In this document: piece after piece, positions 54,419-64,000 of the stretch | Position numbering within the stretch: the stretch's first letter is position 1 | Layout: every line of letters begins with the position of its first letter | DNA from: Stenotrophomonas sp. YIM B06876 | GTDB lineage: Bacteria; Pseudomonadota; Gammaproteobacteria; Xanthomonadales; Xanthomonadaceae | Assembly: GCF_030711595.1 (NCBI RefSeq) | Contig: NZ_JAUJUJ010000006.1 | Location: forward strand, 41,176 to 105,175 | Direction: 5' to 3' | Length of the DNA: 64,000 bases | Translations under genes and position numbers: made by a program | Notes under the pieces: model-generated | Database searches by the model: none | The model's input: only the letters and a program-made list of their open reading frames with translations | What the model was told of the DNA's origin: nothing

Positions 54419-55327
54419 ATGTTCTTCAAAAATCTGACGTTTTTCCGTTTCCCCACCACGGTGGATTTTTCCGAAATCGACACGCTGTTGCCGAACGCGC
54501 TGCTCAAGCCGGTGGGCGCGCTGGAAATGAGCTCGCGCGGCTTCACCTCGCCGTTCGGCCGCGAGGAGAAGGAAGTGTTCTCGCACCGGATCGAGGAGGC
54601 GTTGTGGCTGACCGTCGGTGGCGAGGAGAAGATCCTGCCGGGCGCGGTGGTCAACGATCTGCTCGAGCGCCGGCTGGAAGAGATCGAGGAAAAGGAAGGC
54701 CGGCGTCCGGGCGGCCGCGAGCGCAAGCGCCTGAAGGACGACCTGCTGCATGAGCTGCTGCCGCGCGCGTTCGTGAAAACCTCGCGCATCGATGCCTTCT
54801 TCGACCTGGCGCACGGCTATGTGACGGTGAACGGCTCCAGCCAGAAGACCGCCGAGAACGTGATGAGCGATATCCGCGGCCTGCTCGGCAGCTTCCCGGC
54901 GATGCCGCTCAATGCCGAAGTCGCGCCGCGCTCGATCCTCACCAGCTGGATTGCCGGCGAGCCGCTGCCGACCGGGCTGAGCCTGGGCGAAGAATGCGAG
55001 ATGAAGGATCCGGCCGAGGGCGGCGCGGTGGTCAAGTGCCAGCACCAGGAACTGCGGTGCGACGAGATCGACAAGCACCTGGATGCCGGCAAGCAGGTGA
55101 CCAAGCTGGCGCTGGTGTTCGAAGACAACATGTCGTTCGTGCTGGGCGAGGATCTGATCGTGCGCAAGCTGAAGTTCCTCGATGGCGCGCTCGACCAGCT
55201 GGAGCATTCCGACGACGATGGCCGCCGCGCCGAACTGGACGCCCGCTTCGTGCTGCAGAGTGGCGAGATCCGTCGTCTGTTCCTGTTGCTGGAAACGGCA
55301 TTCAAGCTCAGCAAGGCCGACAGCTGA
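54419..55327 (+). CDS. rdgC: Recombination-associated protein RdgC
   Basis: 302 residues starting MFFKNLTFFRF. RdgC signature stretches include PVGALEMSSRGFTSPFG, RLKDDLLHELLPRAFVKTSRIDAFFD and ILTSWIAGEPLP. It forms a ring dimer around DNA and limits RecA. Runs in the same direction as ttcA and the YgjP-like gene. Confidence 0.97.
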   Translation: MFFKNLTFFRFPTTVDFSEIDTLLPNALLKPVGALEMSSRGFTSPFGREEKEVFSHRIEEALWLTVGGEEKILPGAVVNDLLERRLEEIEEKEGRRPGGRERKRLKDDLLHELLPRAFVKTSRIDAFFDLAHGYVTVNGSSQKTAENVMSDIRGLLGSFPAMPLNAEVAPRSILTSWIAGEPLPTGLSLGEECEMKDPAEGGAVVKCQHQELRCDEIDKHLDAGKQVTKLALVFEDNMSFVLGEDLIVRKLKFLDGALDQLEHSDDDGRRAELDARFVLQSGEIRRLFLLLETAFKLSKADS

Positions 55328-55379
55328 GCATCGCCGCGCCTGCACAGGAGCCTGCGTGGCGAAGGGCTATGCTGTGAGC

Positions 55380-56180
55380 ATGTCCAGCCTGTTCCGCCGT
55401 CTTGTGGTTCCCGCCGCTCCCGCAATCCAGCGTGACACGGTGCGGCTGCGACTGGAGGAATCCGAGATCGACGTGCTGCGCGTGCGCGATCCGCGTGCGC
55501 GCCGGCTCAAGCTCAGCGTCGATGAGCGCGGCGTGCGCCTGACCCTGCCGCCGCGCGCCAGCCTGGTGGCAGGCGAACGCTTCCTGCAGGCCAACCGGCA
55601 ATGGCTGGTCCAACAGCTGGCGCATTACTGTCGCGACGAGCTGCCGGCACCGGTGCGGCTCAACCAGCCCGGCCTGCTGCCGCTGCGTGGGGCGTTGTTG
55701 CCGCTGCGCTGGCAGCCGGGCCGTTTCGCCCAGGTCGTGGTCGATACCGACGGCGCCTGCGTGCAGTTGCCGCCCCAGGCGGGCGAGCCGGCGTTGCGGC
55801 GCGCCCTGCGCGAGTTCTACGAAGCGCAGATGCGCGCCGACGTCGGTCGCTGGTTGCCGCGCTATCTGCCCGGACTGCCGCGCGCGCCCAGCCGGCTGCG
55901 GCTGAAGGTGATGTCCTCGCAATGGGGCTCGCTGGCCCCGGACGGTTCGATGGCGCTGGATCTGGCGCTGGTGCTGGGGCGGCCGTCGGCATTCGAATAT
56001 GTGCTGGTGCATGAGCTGTGCCATCTGCTGCAAGCCAACCATTCCCCGGCGTTCTGGGCCGAAGTGGAAACACGCTTCCCGGACTGGCGCGCCGAGCGCG
56101 CGTATTTCCGCTCCCAGGGGCGCGGGCTCAAGTCGATGCTGCGCCAGGTGCTGCAGCCACCGTCGGTGGCCACGCGGTAA
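55380..56180 (+). CDS. YgjP-like M48-type metallopeptidase domain protein (DUF45)
   Basis: 266 residues from ATG 55380. The zinc motif HELCH (211-215, Glu212) with His221 in NHSPAFW is the DUF45/YgjP pattern. N-terminal part: RRLKLSVDERGVRLTLPPRASL. It is expected to be a cytosolic zinc hydrolase of unclear substrate. Starts 52 bases after rdgC; the following 192 bases before the glucan synthase contain nothing recognised. Confidence 0.92.
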   Translation: MSSLFRRLVVPAAPAIQRDTVRLRLEESEIDVLRVRDPRARRLKLSVDERGVRLTLPPRASLVAGERFLQANRQWLVQQLAHYCRDELPAPVRLNQPGLLPLRGALLPLRWQPGRFAQVVVDTDGACVQLPPQAGEPALRRALREFYEAQMRADVGRWLPRYLPGLPRAPSRLRLKVMSSQWGSLAPDGSMALDLALVLGRPSAFEYVLVHELCHLLQANHSPAFWAEVETRFPDWRAERAYFRSQGRGLKSMLRQVLQPPSVATR

Positions 56181-56372
56181 ACCTCCTGCAATGACGCCCT
56201 CGCGGCGTTCACCGCGCTGGCGGATCGGTCGTGGCGGCGCGGTGCTTTCACGCGCCACTGCGTGCGATGCGGGTAGAACTTGACGCCTTGGCCGGCGCGT
56301 CTGCAATTGGTTCCCGCCGCGGCCGGCCCTGCTTCGTTGCCCTGCCCGAGCTGCAAAGGAAGGCGACTTTCC

Positions 56373-59300
56373 ATGATCAGTTCCTTCCTTCTCGCGCGCC
56401 GGATCCGCCGGCTCAGAGTCGGGTTCCGTCCGGGTGCCAGCCGTAGCCGGCCACGGCAACAACTGCGCGAGCCGATCCTGCGTTCGGAGTTGTTCAGTGC
56501 CGAGCAGATGGATGTGTATGGCGCCGCATTGGCCAGCGCGCATCGGTCCGGGCCCTGTTCGCCGGGGAACTGGCTGTTGCAGCGGCTGGCGGCCAACGAG
56601 GCGTTGCTGGCCCGTTCCTGCGAGCTGCTGACCCGCGCCCATGGCGCGGATCGGGCCATCACCCCGGCCGCCGAATGGCTGCTCGACAACTACTACCTGA
56701 TCGAAGAACAGATCCGCACCGCCCATCGGCATCTGCCCAAAGGCTACAGCCGCGAGCTGCCGCGGTTGCTCAACGGGGCAAACGCGCAACGGCCGCGGGT
56801 CTACGATATCGCCATCGAAACGATCAGCCATGGCGACGGCCGCATCGACCGCGAACGGCTGGGCCGCTTCGTGGCTTCCTACCAGCGCGTCACCGAGCTG
56901 ACCCTGGGCGAGTTGTGGGCCATTCCGATCATGCTGCGGCTGGCGCTGATCGAGAATCTGCGCCGGATCGCGGCATCGGTGCTGGCCGACTGGGATGAAC
57001 GCAATCTGGCCGGCCAGTGGGCCGAGCGGATGGTGGAAGTGGCCGAGCGCGATCCCAAAAATGTGGTGCTGACGCTGGCCGACATGGCCCGCTCCGCGCC
57101 GCCGATGGCCAGCTCGTTTGTCGCCGAACTGACCCGGCGGTTGCAGGGGCAGGGGCCGGCGCTGGCGCTGCCGTTGAACTGGGTTGAACAGCACCTGGCC
57201 GAGTCGGGGCTGGGCATCGAGCGCCTGGTGCAGCTGGAAGCCCAGCAGCAGGCCGCCGACCAGGTGTCGATCGGCAACAGCATCGCCAGCCTGCGCCTGC
57301 TGGCCACCGTGGACTGGCGCGAATTCGTGGAAAGTGCCAGCGCGGTCGAGCGCGTGTTGCGCGACGATCCGGCCGCGGTCTATGCGGAAATGGACTTCGC
57401 CACCCGCGACGACTATCGCCACGTGGTGGAACGGCTGGCGCGCAACAGCGCTCGCAGCGAGGTCGAGGTGGCGCAGAGCGCGCTGGCGCTGGCCCGCCAG
57501 CCCGCTGCGGGGGCGGCCGGCAGCCAGGGCCATGTCGGCTTCTACCTGGTCGGCCACGGGCTGCCGCTGCTGCAACGGCACCTCGGCGCGCGGCCCGGCT
57601 ATCGCGATGCATGGCAGCAACGGCTGACGCGGTTCCCGCTGCGGTTCTATTTCGGCGCGATCACGCTGCTGACGCTGGGCATCTGCGGGCCGTTGCTGCA
57701 CCGCCTGGCGCACACCGGCATCCCCACGCACTGGCGGCTGCTGCTCGCCGTGGCCGGGGTGATGGCCGCCGGCCAGCTGGCGATCAGCCTGGTGAACTGG
57801 CTGGCGTCGATCGTGCTGAAGCCGCAGATGCTGCCGCGCATGGATTATTCAAAAGGCGTGCCCGTCCACAAGCGCAGCCTGGTGGTGGTGCCGTGCATGT
57901 TTTCGCGGCTGCAGGATGTCGATGAACTGATCGAAGGGCTGGAGGTGCGCTTCCTCGCCAACCGTGACGAGTACCTGCATTTCGCACTGCTGACCGACTT
58001 CGGCGATGCCCCTGCCGAAGTGATGGCCGACGACGCGGCGATACTGGCGCGCGCGCAGCACGGCATCGAGCGGCTCAATGCGATCCATGGCGATGCACGC
58101 GGTGAGCGCTTCTTCCTGTTCCACCGGCCCCGGCGCTGGAATCCGCTCGAACGGGTATGGATGGGACACGAGCGCAAGCGCGGCAAGCTGGCCGACCTCA
58201 ACGCGTTGCTGCTGGGCGGCCGGACCGATCGCTTCTGCCTGATCGTCGGCCGCCTCGACGTGCTGGAAGAGGTGAAATATGTCATCACCCTGGATGTGGA
58301 TACGCAGCTGCCGCGGGGCAGCGCGCGGCAGTTCATCGGCGCCATGGCGCATCCGCTCAACCAGCCACGCTACGACCCGGAAAAAGGCCGGGTCGTGGCC
58401 GGGTACGCGATCCTGCAACCGCGCGTGGGAATCAGCCTGCCCAGCGCGGCGCGCTCGAGCTATGCGCGCCTGTTCGGCAGCGATGCCGGCATCGATCCGT
58501 ATACACGCACGGTTTCGGACGTGTACCAGGACCTGTTTGGCGAAGGCTCGTTCATCGGCAAGGGCATCTACGACCTGCAGGCATTCGAGCGCGCCATTGA
58601 TGACCGCTTTCCCGACAACCGCATCCTCAGCCATGACCTGATCGAGGGCTGCTATGCGCGCTCGGGGCTGATCAGCGATCTGCAGCTGTACGAGGAATAC
58701 ACCTCGCGCTACAGCGCCGACGTCACCCGCCGCCATCGCTGGATCCGCGGCGACTGGCAATTGTTGCCGTGGCTGTGGCCGCGGGTGCCGCGCAAGGACC
58801 GCACCGGACCCGTCCACCTGTCGCTGCTGTCGCGCTGGAAGATATTCGACAACCTGCGCCGCAGCCTGATGCCGGTGGTGCTGCAGGGGTTGCTGCTGAC
58901 CGCGTGGCTGGTGCTCTCGCCGCTGCTGCCGTGGACGATGCTGGTGGTGGCGGTGCTGCTGCTGCCGGGACTGCTGGCCGCGGTGCTGACGCTGCTGCGC
59001 AAGCCGCGCGACCTGCCGTTCGGCCAGCACCTGCGGCTGTGCCTGCAGGCGACCGGGCAGCAGCTGCTACGGGTGGGGTTGACGCTGGCGTGGCTGCCGC
59101 ACGAGGCGCTCTACAGCCTCGATGCGGTGATCCGCACCTTGTGGCGGATGGCGATCAGCCATCGTCACCGGTTGCAGTGGAACGCCTCGCGCGAGACGGA
59201 ACGCACCAGCACGGCGAGCCTGGCCGGGCACTACCGGCTGATGTGGATCGCCCCGGGGCTTGCGCTGGCGCTGCTGCCCGCGTTGGCGCTGCAGCGGCCC

Positions 59301-62300
59301 GCGGCGCTGACGGTGGCCGCGCCGGTCCTGCTGTTGTGGCTGCTGGCCCCCGCGCTGGCGTGGTGGGTGGGGCGGCCGTCCGGACGCGCGGAGTTCGCCC
59401 CGTCCGCCATCGAGCTGCGCTTCCTGCGTGCGCTGGCCCGTAAAACCTGGGGCTTCTTCGAAGCCCATGTCGGCCCGCAGGACAACTGGTTGCCGCCGGA
59501 CAACGTGCAGGAGCAGCCCGCGCGCATCGCCCATCGCACCTCGCCGACCAATATGGGGTTGGCACTGCTGGCCAATCTGGCCGCGTATGACTTCGGCTAC
59601 CTGACGGCGCAGCGGTTGCTGCACCGCACCGCACCGGCGCTGCAGACCATGTTGCAGCTGCCGCGACACCGCGGCCATTTCTACAACTGGTACGACACGC
59701 TCACGCTGCAGCCGCTGCCCCCGCACTACATCTCCACCGTGGACAGCGGCAACCTGGCCGGGCACCTGCTGACGCTGCGCGCCGGCCTGCTGGCCCTGGT
59801 CGATGAGCCTGTGTTCGACCCGCGATTGCTGGACGGGCTGGACGACACCGTGCAGGTGCTGCGTACGGCCTGCGCGGCGCAGGCGATCGATACCGGCGGG
59901 CTGGCCGCGTTGCAGCGCGAGCTGGACCAGGCGCGCGCGGCGCCGCCGCTGACACCCGAGGCCGCGCAGGTGTGCCTGCCGCGATTGCAGCGGCTCAGCG
60001 CCGCCGTGGCCGCCGCCCATACCGGTGAGGCCGACGATGAGGCCGGTTTCTGGATAAGCGCACTGGCGGCGCAGTGCGACGATGCCCGCACCTATCTGGC
60101 CGGTTTCAGCGTCGCGTCCGCTGCCGGTGAGCCTGCGGTGGGAGGCTTTGCCACGCTGCGGCAGCTGGCCGCCCGCCCGCTGCAGCCGGTCGCCACCGCA
60201 CTGGTGCAGGAGATCACTGGGCTGGCCGCGCAGCTGGCCGCGATGGCGGTCATGGAATACGGCTTCCTCTACGATCCGCTCGCCGAGCTGCTGACCATCG
60301 GCTACAACCTGGAAGAGCGCCGCCTCGACAACGGTCATTACGACCTGCTGGCCTCCGAAGCGCGCTTGGCCAGCTTTGTCGCCATCGCCCAGGAACAACT
60401 GCCGCAGGAAACCTGGTTCATGCTGCGGCGGTTGTTGACCACCACCGGCGGCGAGCCGGTGCTGCTGTCATGGACCGGCTCGATGTTCGAGTACCTGATG
60501 CCGTTGCTGGTCATGCCCGGCTACGAGGACAGCCTGCTCGACCAGACCTGCCACGCCGCGGTGGCCCGGCAGATCGAATACGGCAGTCAACGCGGGGTGC
60601 CGTGGGGCATCTCCGAGTCGATGTACAACATCATGGACATCCATCTGAACTACCAGTACCGCGCGTTCGGCGTGCCCGGGCTGGGGCTCAAACGGGGCCT
60701 GGAAGAAGAACTGGTGGTGGCGCCCTATGCCAGCGCGCTGGCGTTGATGGTGGCGCCCGGGCCGGCCTGCGCCAATCTGCAGCGGCTGGCCGCCGAGGGG
60801 CTGGAAGGGCGCTTCGGCCTGTACGAGGCGGTCGACTACACCCCGGCGCGCTTGCCGCGCGGGCAACGCGCGGTCGTGTTGCGGGCCTTCATGGCCCATC
60901 ACCAGGGGATGAGTCTGCTGGCGCTGGATTATCTGTTGCGGCAGCAGCCGATGCAGCGCCGCTTCCAGACCGATCCGCACCTGCGGGCGACGTTGCTGTT
61001 GCTGCAGGAACGGATGCCCCGCACCGCGGTCAAGTACCTGCATGCGACCGGAAACCCGGCCGGGGCCACCGCCAACGCCGAGGCCACGCTGCGGATATTC
61101 ACCGACCCGGACCGCTCGCGGCCGGCGGTGCAGCTGCTGTCCAACGGCCATTACCACGTGATGGTCAGCAGCGCTGGCGGCGGCTACAGCCGCTGCGGCG
61201 AGCTGGCGGTCACGCGCTGGCAGGAGGACCTCAGCCGGGATGACTGGGGCCTGTTCTGCTACCTGCGCGATGTCGCCAGCGGCCAGTGCTGGTCGGCCAC
61301 GCATCAGCCGTTGCTGCAACCGGTGGAGCACTACGAGGCGGCGTTTTCCGATGCCCGCGCCGAGTTCCGCGTGCGTCACCAGGACTACGACGCGCATACC
61401 GAAATTGTGGTGTCGTCCGAGGACGACATCGAGCTGCGCCGGGTCCGCCTCACCAATCGCAGCCGGGTCGCGCGCACGATCGAGATCACCAGCTATGCCG
61501 AAGTGGTGCTGGCGCCGGCCATCGCCGATGCGCTGCACCCGGCTTTCAGCAAGCTGTTCGTGCAGACCGAGCTGATCCCGGAACTGCAGGCCATCGTCTG
61601 TACCCGGCGGCCGCGCTCGGGCGCCGATCCGGCGCCGTGGATGTGCCATCTGATGGCCGTGCACGAGGCCGATGTCCAGCAGATTTCCTACGAAACCGAT
61701 CGCGCCCGCTTTATCGGCCGCGGCCGCAGCGTGGCCGACCCGGTGGTGCTGCAGGCCGGTGCCGGCGGTGAGGGCCGGCTCTCGGACAGCCACGGCGCGG
61801 TACTGGACCCGATTGTCGCCATCCGCTGCCGGATCACGCTGCAACCGGAGCAGTCGGCGCTGGTGGACATGGTCACCGGCGTGGCCGACAGCCGCCAGGC
61901 CTGCCTGCATCTGATCGCCAAATACCGCGACCGGCATCTGGCCGAGCGCGTGGTCGACCTGGCCTGGACCCACAGCCAGGTGATGCTGCGCCAGCTCAAC
62001 GCCAGCCACGCCGACGCGCAACTGTACGAGCTGATGGCCGCCTCGATCCTGTATGCCAACGCCGCCGTCCGCGCCGACGCGGCGATCCTGCGCGCCAACC
62101 GCCGTGGCCAGTCGGCGCTGTGGGGACAGGCGATCTCCGGCGACCTGCCGATCGTGCTGCTGCACATCTCCACCCCGGCGCATGTGCCGCTGGCCCGGCA
62201 ACTGGTGCAGGCCCACGCGTACTGGCGGCTCAAGGGCCTGGCGGTGGACCTGGTGGTGCTGATCGAAGACCACGCCGGCTATCGCCAGCAGCTGCAGGAC

Positions 62301-64000
62301 ATGGTCATGGGGCTGATCAGCTCGGGGGTGGAGGCGAGCCTGGTCAACCGGGCCGGGGGAATCTTCGTGGTCCCGGCGCAGCAGATCGCCAGCGAAGACC
62401 GCATCCTGGTGCAGACCGTGGCGCGGCTGGTGCTGACCGGCAATGGCGGCAGTCTTGCCGAGCAGGCGGCGCGCCGGCCGCTGCGGCTGTATCCGGCGCA
62501 GCTGGCGGTCAGCGGCACGCCCGAGCGGGAGCTGCCGCCACCGGCGCCGGCGCCATTGCCGCTGTTGCTGGAAGGGCCCTACGGCGGCTTCAGTGCCGAT
62601 GGCAGCGAGTACATCATCACCTTGGCCGCCGGGCACGCCACGCCGGCGCCGTGGGCCAATGTGCTGGCCAATCCGCAGTTCGGCAGCGTCGTTTCCGAAA
62701 GCGGCAGCGCCTATACCTGGGGCGAGAATGCGCACGAATTCCGGCTCACGCCCTGGGCCAATGATCCGGTCACCGATGCCAGTGGCGAGGCGCTGTACCT
62801 GCGCGACGAGCACAGCGGCCGCTACTGGTCGCCAACCCCGTTGCCGTGTCGCGGCCAGGGCAGCTACCGGATCCGCCACGGCTTCGGCTACAGCGTGTTC
62901 GAGCACCAGCAGGATGGCGTCGGCAGCAGCGTGTGGATGTACGTGGCGCAGGATCTGCCGGTCAAGTTCATCGTGCTGAAGGTCCGCAACGACTCCGCGC
63001 GCCGGCGGCGGCTGTCGGCCACCGGGTATGTCGAGTGGGTGCTGGGCGATCTGCGCGCGCGCATGGGCATGTATGTGGTGACCGAGACCGATCCGCTCAC
63101 CGGTGCGTTGCTGGCGCGCAATGCCTACAACACCGAATTTCCCGATCGGGTGGCGTTTTTCGATGTCGACGATCCGGGCCGCAGCCTCAGTGGCAACCGC
63201 ACGGAATTTCTCGGCCGCAACGGCAGCACCCGGGCGCCGGCGGCGATGGCCAACGCGCGCCTGTCCGGACAGGTCGGGGCCGGGCTGGACCCGTGCGCGG
63301 CGCTCCAGGTGCCCTTCGAGCTGGAACCGGGCGAAGAACACGAGGTGGTGTTCCGCCTCGGGGTGGCCGCCGACGCCCGCGCGGCCGTGGAACTGCTGCA
63401 GCGCTGCCGCGGCCCCGGCACCGCGGCAGCGGCACTGGAGGCGGTACGGCTGCACTGGCAATGGGTGCTGGGCCGGGTGCAGGTGCATACGCCGGACCCG
63501 GCGGTGGATGTGCTGGTCAATGGCTGGCTGATGTACCAGACCATCGCCTGCCGCTTCCTGGCGCGCAGCGGCTATTACCAGTCCGGCGGGGCGATCGGTT
63601 TCCGCGACCAGTTGCAGGATGCGATGGCGATGGTGCATGCCGCGCCGTACCGGGTGCGGCAGCATCTGCTGCTGTGCGCCGAGCACCAGTTTCTGGAGGG
63701 TGACGTGCAGCACTGGTGGCATCCGCCGCTGGAGCGTGGCGTGCGCACCCGCTGCTCGGATGACTACCTGTGGCTGCCGCTGGCGGTCAGCCGGTATGTC
63801 ACCACCAGTGGCGACCAGGCGGTGCTCGATGAACCGGCCGGTTATCTCGAAGGCCGGCCGCTCAATGCCGGCGAGGAGTCGTATTACGACCTGTCGGCCC
63901 GCACGGAGTTGCGCGAGCCGCTGTACCGGCACTGCGTGCGCGCCATCGAACATGCCGCGGCGCGCGGCGTGCATGGCCTGCCGCTGATCGGCAGCGGCGA
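56373..64000 (+). CDS. ndvB: Cyclic beta-1,2-glucan synthase, NdvB/ChvB type, 3'-truncated
   Basis: At least 2,542 codons, open to the window end; the family is usually near 2,800 residues. Start ATG 56373. Order: N-terminal soluble region, membrane helices around 57640-57810, GT84 glycosyltransferase with DVD (Asp641, Asp643) and a RHRWIRGDWQ motif near residue 787, a second membrane block around 58860-59350, the glycoamylase domain with GLYEAVDYTP and AFMAHHQGMSLL (about 1482-1520), then the GH94 phosphorylase domain with GFRDQLQD (Asp2412 general acid, Asp2416 nearby). The protein builds and cyclises beta-1,2-glucan at the inner membrane and exports it to the periplasm. Same pathway area as opgD. 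Confidence 0.94.
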   Translation, partial: MISSFLLARRIRRLRVGFRPGASRSRPRQQLREPILRSELFSAEQMDVYGAALASAHRSGPCSPGNWLLQRLAANEALLARSCELLTRAHGADRAITPAAEWLLDNYYLIEEQIRTAHRHLPKGYSRELPRLLNGANAQRPRVYDIAIETISHGDGRIDRERLGRFVASYQRVTELTLGELWAIPIMLRLALIENLRRIAASVLADWDERNLAGQWAERMVEVAERDPKNVVLTLADMARSAPPMASSFVAELTRRLQGQGPALALPLNWVEQHLAESGLGIERLVQLEAQQQAADQVSIGNSIASLRLLATVDWREFVESASAVERVLRDDPAAVYAEMDFATRDDYRHVVERLARNSARSEVEVAQSALALARQPAAGAAGSQGHVGFYLVGHGLPLLQRHLGARPGYRDAWQQRLTRFPLRFYFGAITLLTLGICGPLLHRLAHTGIPTHWRLLLAVAGVMAAGQLAISLVNWLASIVLKPQMLPRMDYSKGVPVHKRSLVVVPCMFSRLQDVDELIEGLEVRFLANRDEYLHFALLTDFGDAPAEVMADDAAILARAQHGIERLNAIHGDARGERFFLFHRPRRWNPLERVWMGHERKRGKLADLNALLLGGRTDRFCLIVGRLDVLEEVKYVITLDVDTQLPRGSARQFIGAMAHPLNQPRYDPEKGRVVAGYAILQPRVGISLPSAARSSYARLFGSDAGIDPYTRTVSDVYQDLFGEGSFIGKGIYDLQAFERAIDDRFPDNRILSHDLIEGCYARSGLISDLQLYEEYTSRYSADVTRRHRWIRGDWQLLPWLWPRVPRKDRTGPVHLSLLSRWKIFDNLRRSLMPVVLQGLLLTAWLVLSPLLPWTMLVVAVLLLPGLLAAVLTLLRKPRDLPFGQHLRLCLQATGQQLLRVGLTLAWLPHEALYSLDAVIRTLWRMAISHRHRLQWNASRETERTSTASLAGHYRLMWIAPGLALALLPALALQRPAALTVAAPVLLLWLLAPALAWWVGRPSGRAEFAPSAIELRFLRALARKTWGFFEAHVGPQDNWLPPDNVQEQPARIAHRTSPTNMGLALLANLAAYDFGYLTAQRLLHRTAPALQTMLQLPRHRGHFYNWYDTLTLQPLPPHYISTVDSGNLAGHLLTLRAGLLALVDEPVFDPRLLDGLDDTVQVLRTACAAQAIDTGGLAALQRELDQARAAPPLTPEAAQVCLPRLQRLSAAVAAAHTGEADDEAGFWISALAAQCDDARTYLAGFSVASAAGEPAVGGFATLRQLAARPLQPVATALVQEITGLAAQLAAMAVMEYGFLYDPLAELLTIGYNLEERRLDNGHYDLLASEARLASFVAIAQEQLPQETWFMLRRLLTTTGGEPVLLSWTGSMFEYLMPLLVMPGYEDSLLDQTCHAAVARQIEYGSQRGVPWGISESMYNIMDIHLNYQYRAFGVPGLGLKRGLEEELVVAPYASALALMVAPGPACANLQRLAAEGLEGRFGLYEAVDYTPARLPRGQRAVVLRAFMAHHQGMSLLALDYLLRQQPMQRRFQTDPHLRATLLLLQERMPRTAVKYLHATGNPAGATANAEATLRIFTDPDRSRPAVQLLSNGHYHVMVSSAGGGYSRCGELAVTRWQEDLSRDDWGLFCYLRDVASGQCWSATHQPLLQPVEHYEAAFSDARAEFRVRHQDYDAHTEIVVSSEDDIELRRVRLTNRSRVARTIEITSYAEVVLAPAIADALHPAFSKLFVQTELIPELQAIVCTRRPRSGADPAPWMCHLMAVHEADVQQISYETDRARFIGRGRSVADPVVLQAGAGGEGRLSDSHGAVLDPIVAIRCRITLQPEQSALVDMVTGVADSRQACLHLIAKYRDRHLAERVVDLAWTHSQVMLRQLNASHADAQLYELMAASILYANAAVRADAAILRANRRGQSALWGQAISGDLPIVLLHISTPAHVPLARQLVQAHAYWRLKGLAVDLVVLIEDHAGYRQQLQDMVMGLISSGVEASLVNRAGGIFVVPAQQIASEDRILVQTVARLVLTGNGGSLAEQAARRPLRLYPAQLAVSGTPERELPPPAPAPLPLLLEGPYGGFSADGSEYIITLAAGHATPAPWANVLANPQFGSVVSESGSAYTWGENAHEFRLTPWANDPVTDASGEALYLRDEHSGRYWSPTPLPCRGQGSYRIRHGFGYSVFEHQQDGVGSSVWMYVAQDLPVKFIVLKVRNDSARRRRLSATGYVEWVLGDLRARMGMYVVTETDPLTGALLARNAYNTEFPDRVAFFDVDDPGRSLSGNRTEFLGRNGSTRAPAAMANARLSGQVGAGLDPCAALQVPFELEPGEEHEVVFRLGVAADARAAVELLQRCRGPGTAAAALEAVRLHWQWVLGRVQVHTPDPAVDVLVNGWLMYQTIACRFLARSGYYQSGGAIGFRDQLQDAMAMVHAAPYRVRQHLLLCAEHQFLEGDVQHWWHPPLERGVRTRCSDDYLWLPLAVSRYVTTSGDQAVLDEPAGYLEGRPLNAGEESYYDLSARTELREPLYRHCVRAIEHAAARGVHGLPLIGSG

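Noticed and set aside
60468-63974. 1,168-codon minus-strand frame
   Set aside because: Antisense to the glucan synthase, whose frame is continuous with GT84 and GH94 motifs.

Overview
The window is about 64 kb of high-GC, densely packed bacterial chromosome. Gene content points to a gammaproteobacterium of the Xanthomonadaceae (Xanthomonas / Stenotrophomonas / Pseudoxanthomonas type): RdgC, PlsB, TtcA and YceH households, an ECF sigma factor paired with a TPR-bearing Ser/Thr kinase, an NdvB-type cyclic glucan synthase, a Zn-Cys-poor thymidine kinase and the short 'CCTTCTCCC...GGGAGAAGG' intergenic hairpins I associate with this family. No rRNA, tRNA, IS element, integrase or CRISPR array was seen. 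Both end genes are cut by the window.

Region 1 (1-15.6 kb) is a pectin / unsaturated-uronate utilisation locus. It holds a large truncated secreted-type protein, three exported carbohydrate esterases on the minus strand (two coupled by ATGA, the third 8 nt on), an FAH-family enzyme with a three-gene TRAP transporter, a LacI regulator, kduI, kduD, an RpiB/LacAB-family isomerase resembling DhuI, and a rhamnogalacturonan-acetylesterase-like SGNH protein fused to a cupin. Two nearly identical 20-bp operator-like sites (19/20) lie in the divergent esterase/FAH-TRAP promoter and on the kduI promoter, which makes this look like one regulon of the local LacI protein. A cysteine-dioxygenase-like gene sits inside the locus.

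Region 2 (15.9-25.2 kb): a pirin, then a tight four-gene operon (DUF3348 - DUF802 - MotB/OmpA-like - DUF2894). Its middle pair looks like an ion-driven MotA/ExbB + MotB-type motor with a very long coiled-coil tail, formally reminiscent of ZorA/ZorB. This is my main candidate for an undescribed system. It is followed by a divergent RcnR-like sensor / DmeF-like metal exporter pair around a perfect inverted repeat, a divergent phenylalanine hydroxylase / Lrp regulator pair around another inverted repeat, and a patatin lipoprotein.

Region 3 (25.3-31.8 kb) is an accessory-looking block: ADP-ribosylglycohydrolase, an unknown repeat-bearing protein and a sirtuin in one operon, a lower-GC PD-(D/E)XK-like protein, and a WYL regulator with a tandem AAA+ ATPase. 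Any defence or NAD/ADP-ribose role is inference.

Region 4 (31.9-64 kb) is mostly housekeeping: AIM24-like protein, orphan ABC ATPase, fatty-acid desaturase plus EF-hand protein, mutM, ECF sigma + kinase, opgD, tdk, Sel1-like protein, rep, acetyltransferase, yceH, e(P4)-type phosphatase, pyrF, lipoprotein, plsB, DUF465, ttcA, rdgC, YgjP-like metallopeptidase, and at least 2,542 codons of a cyclic beta-glucan synthase running off the end.
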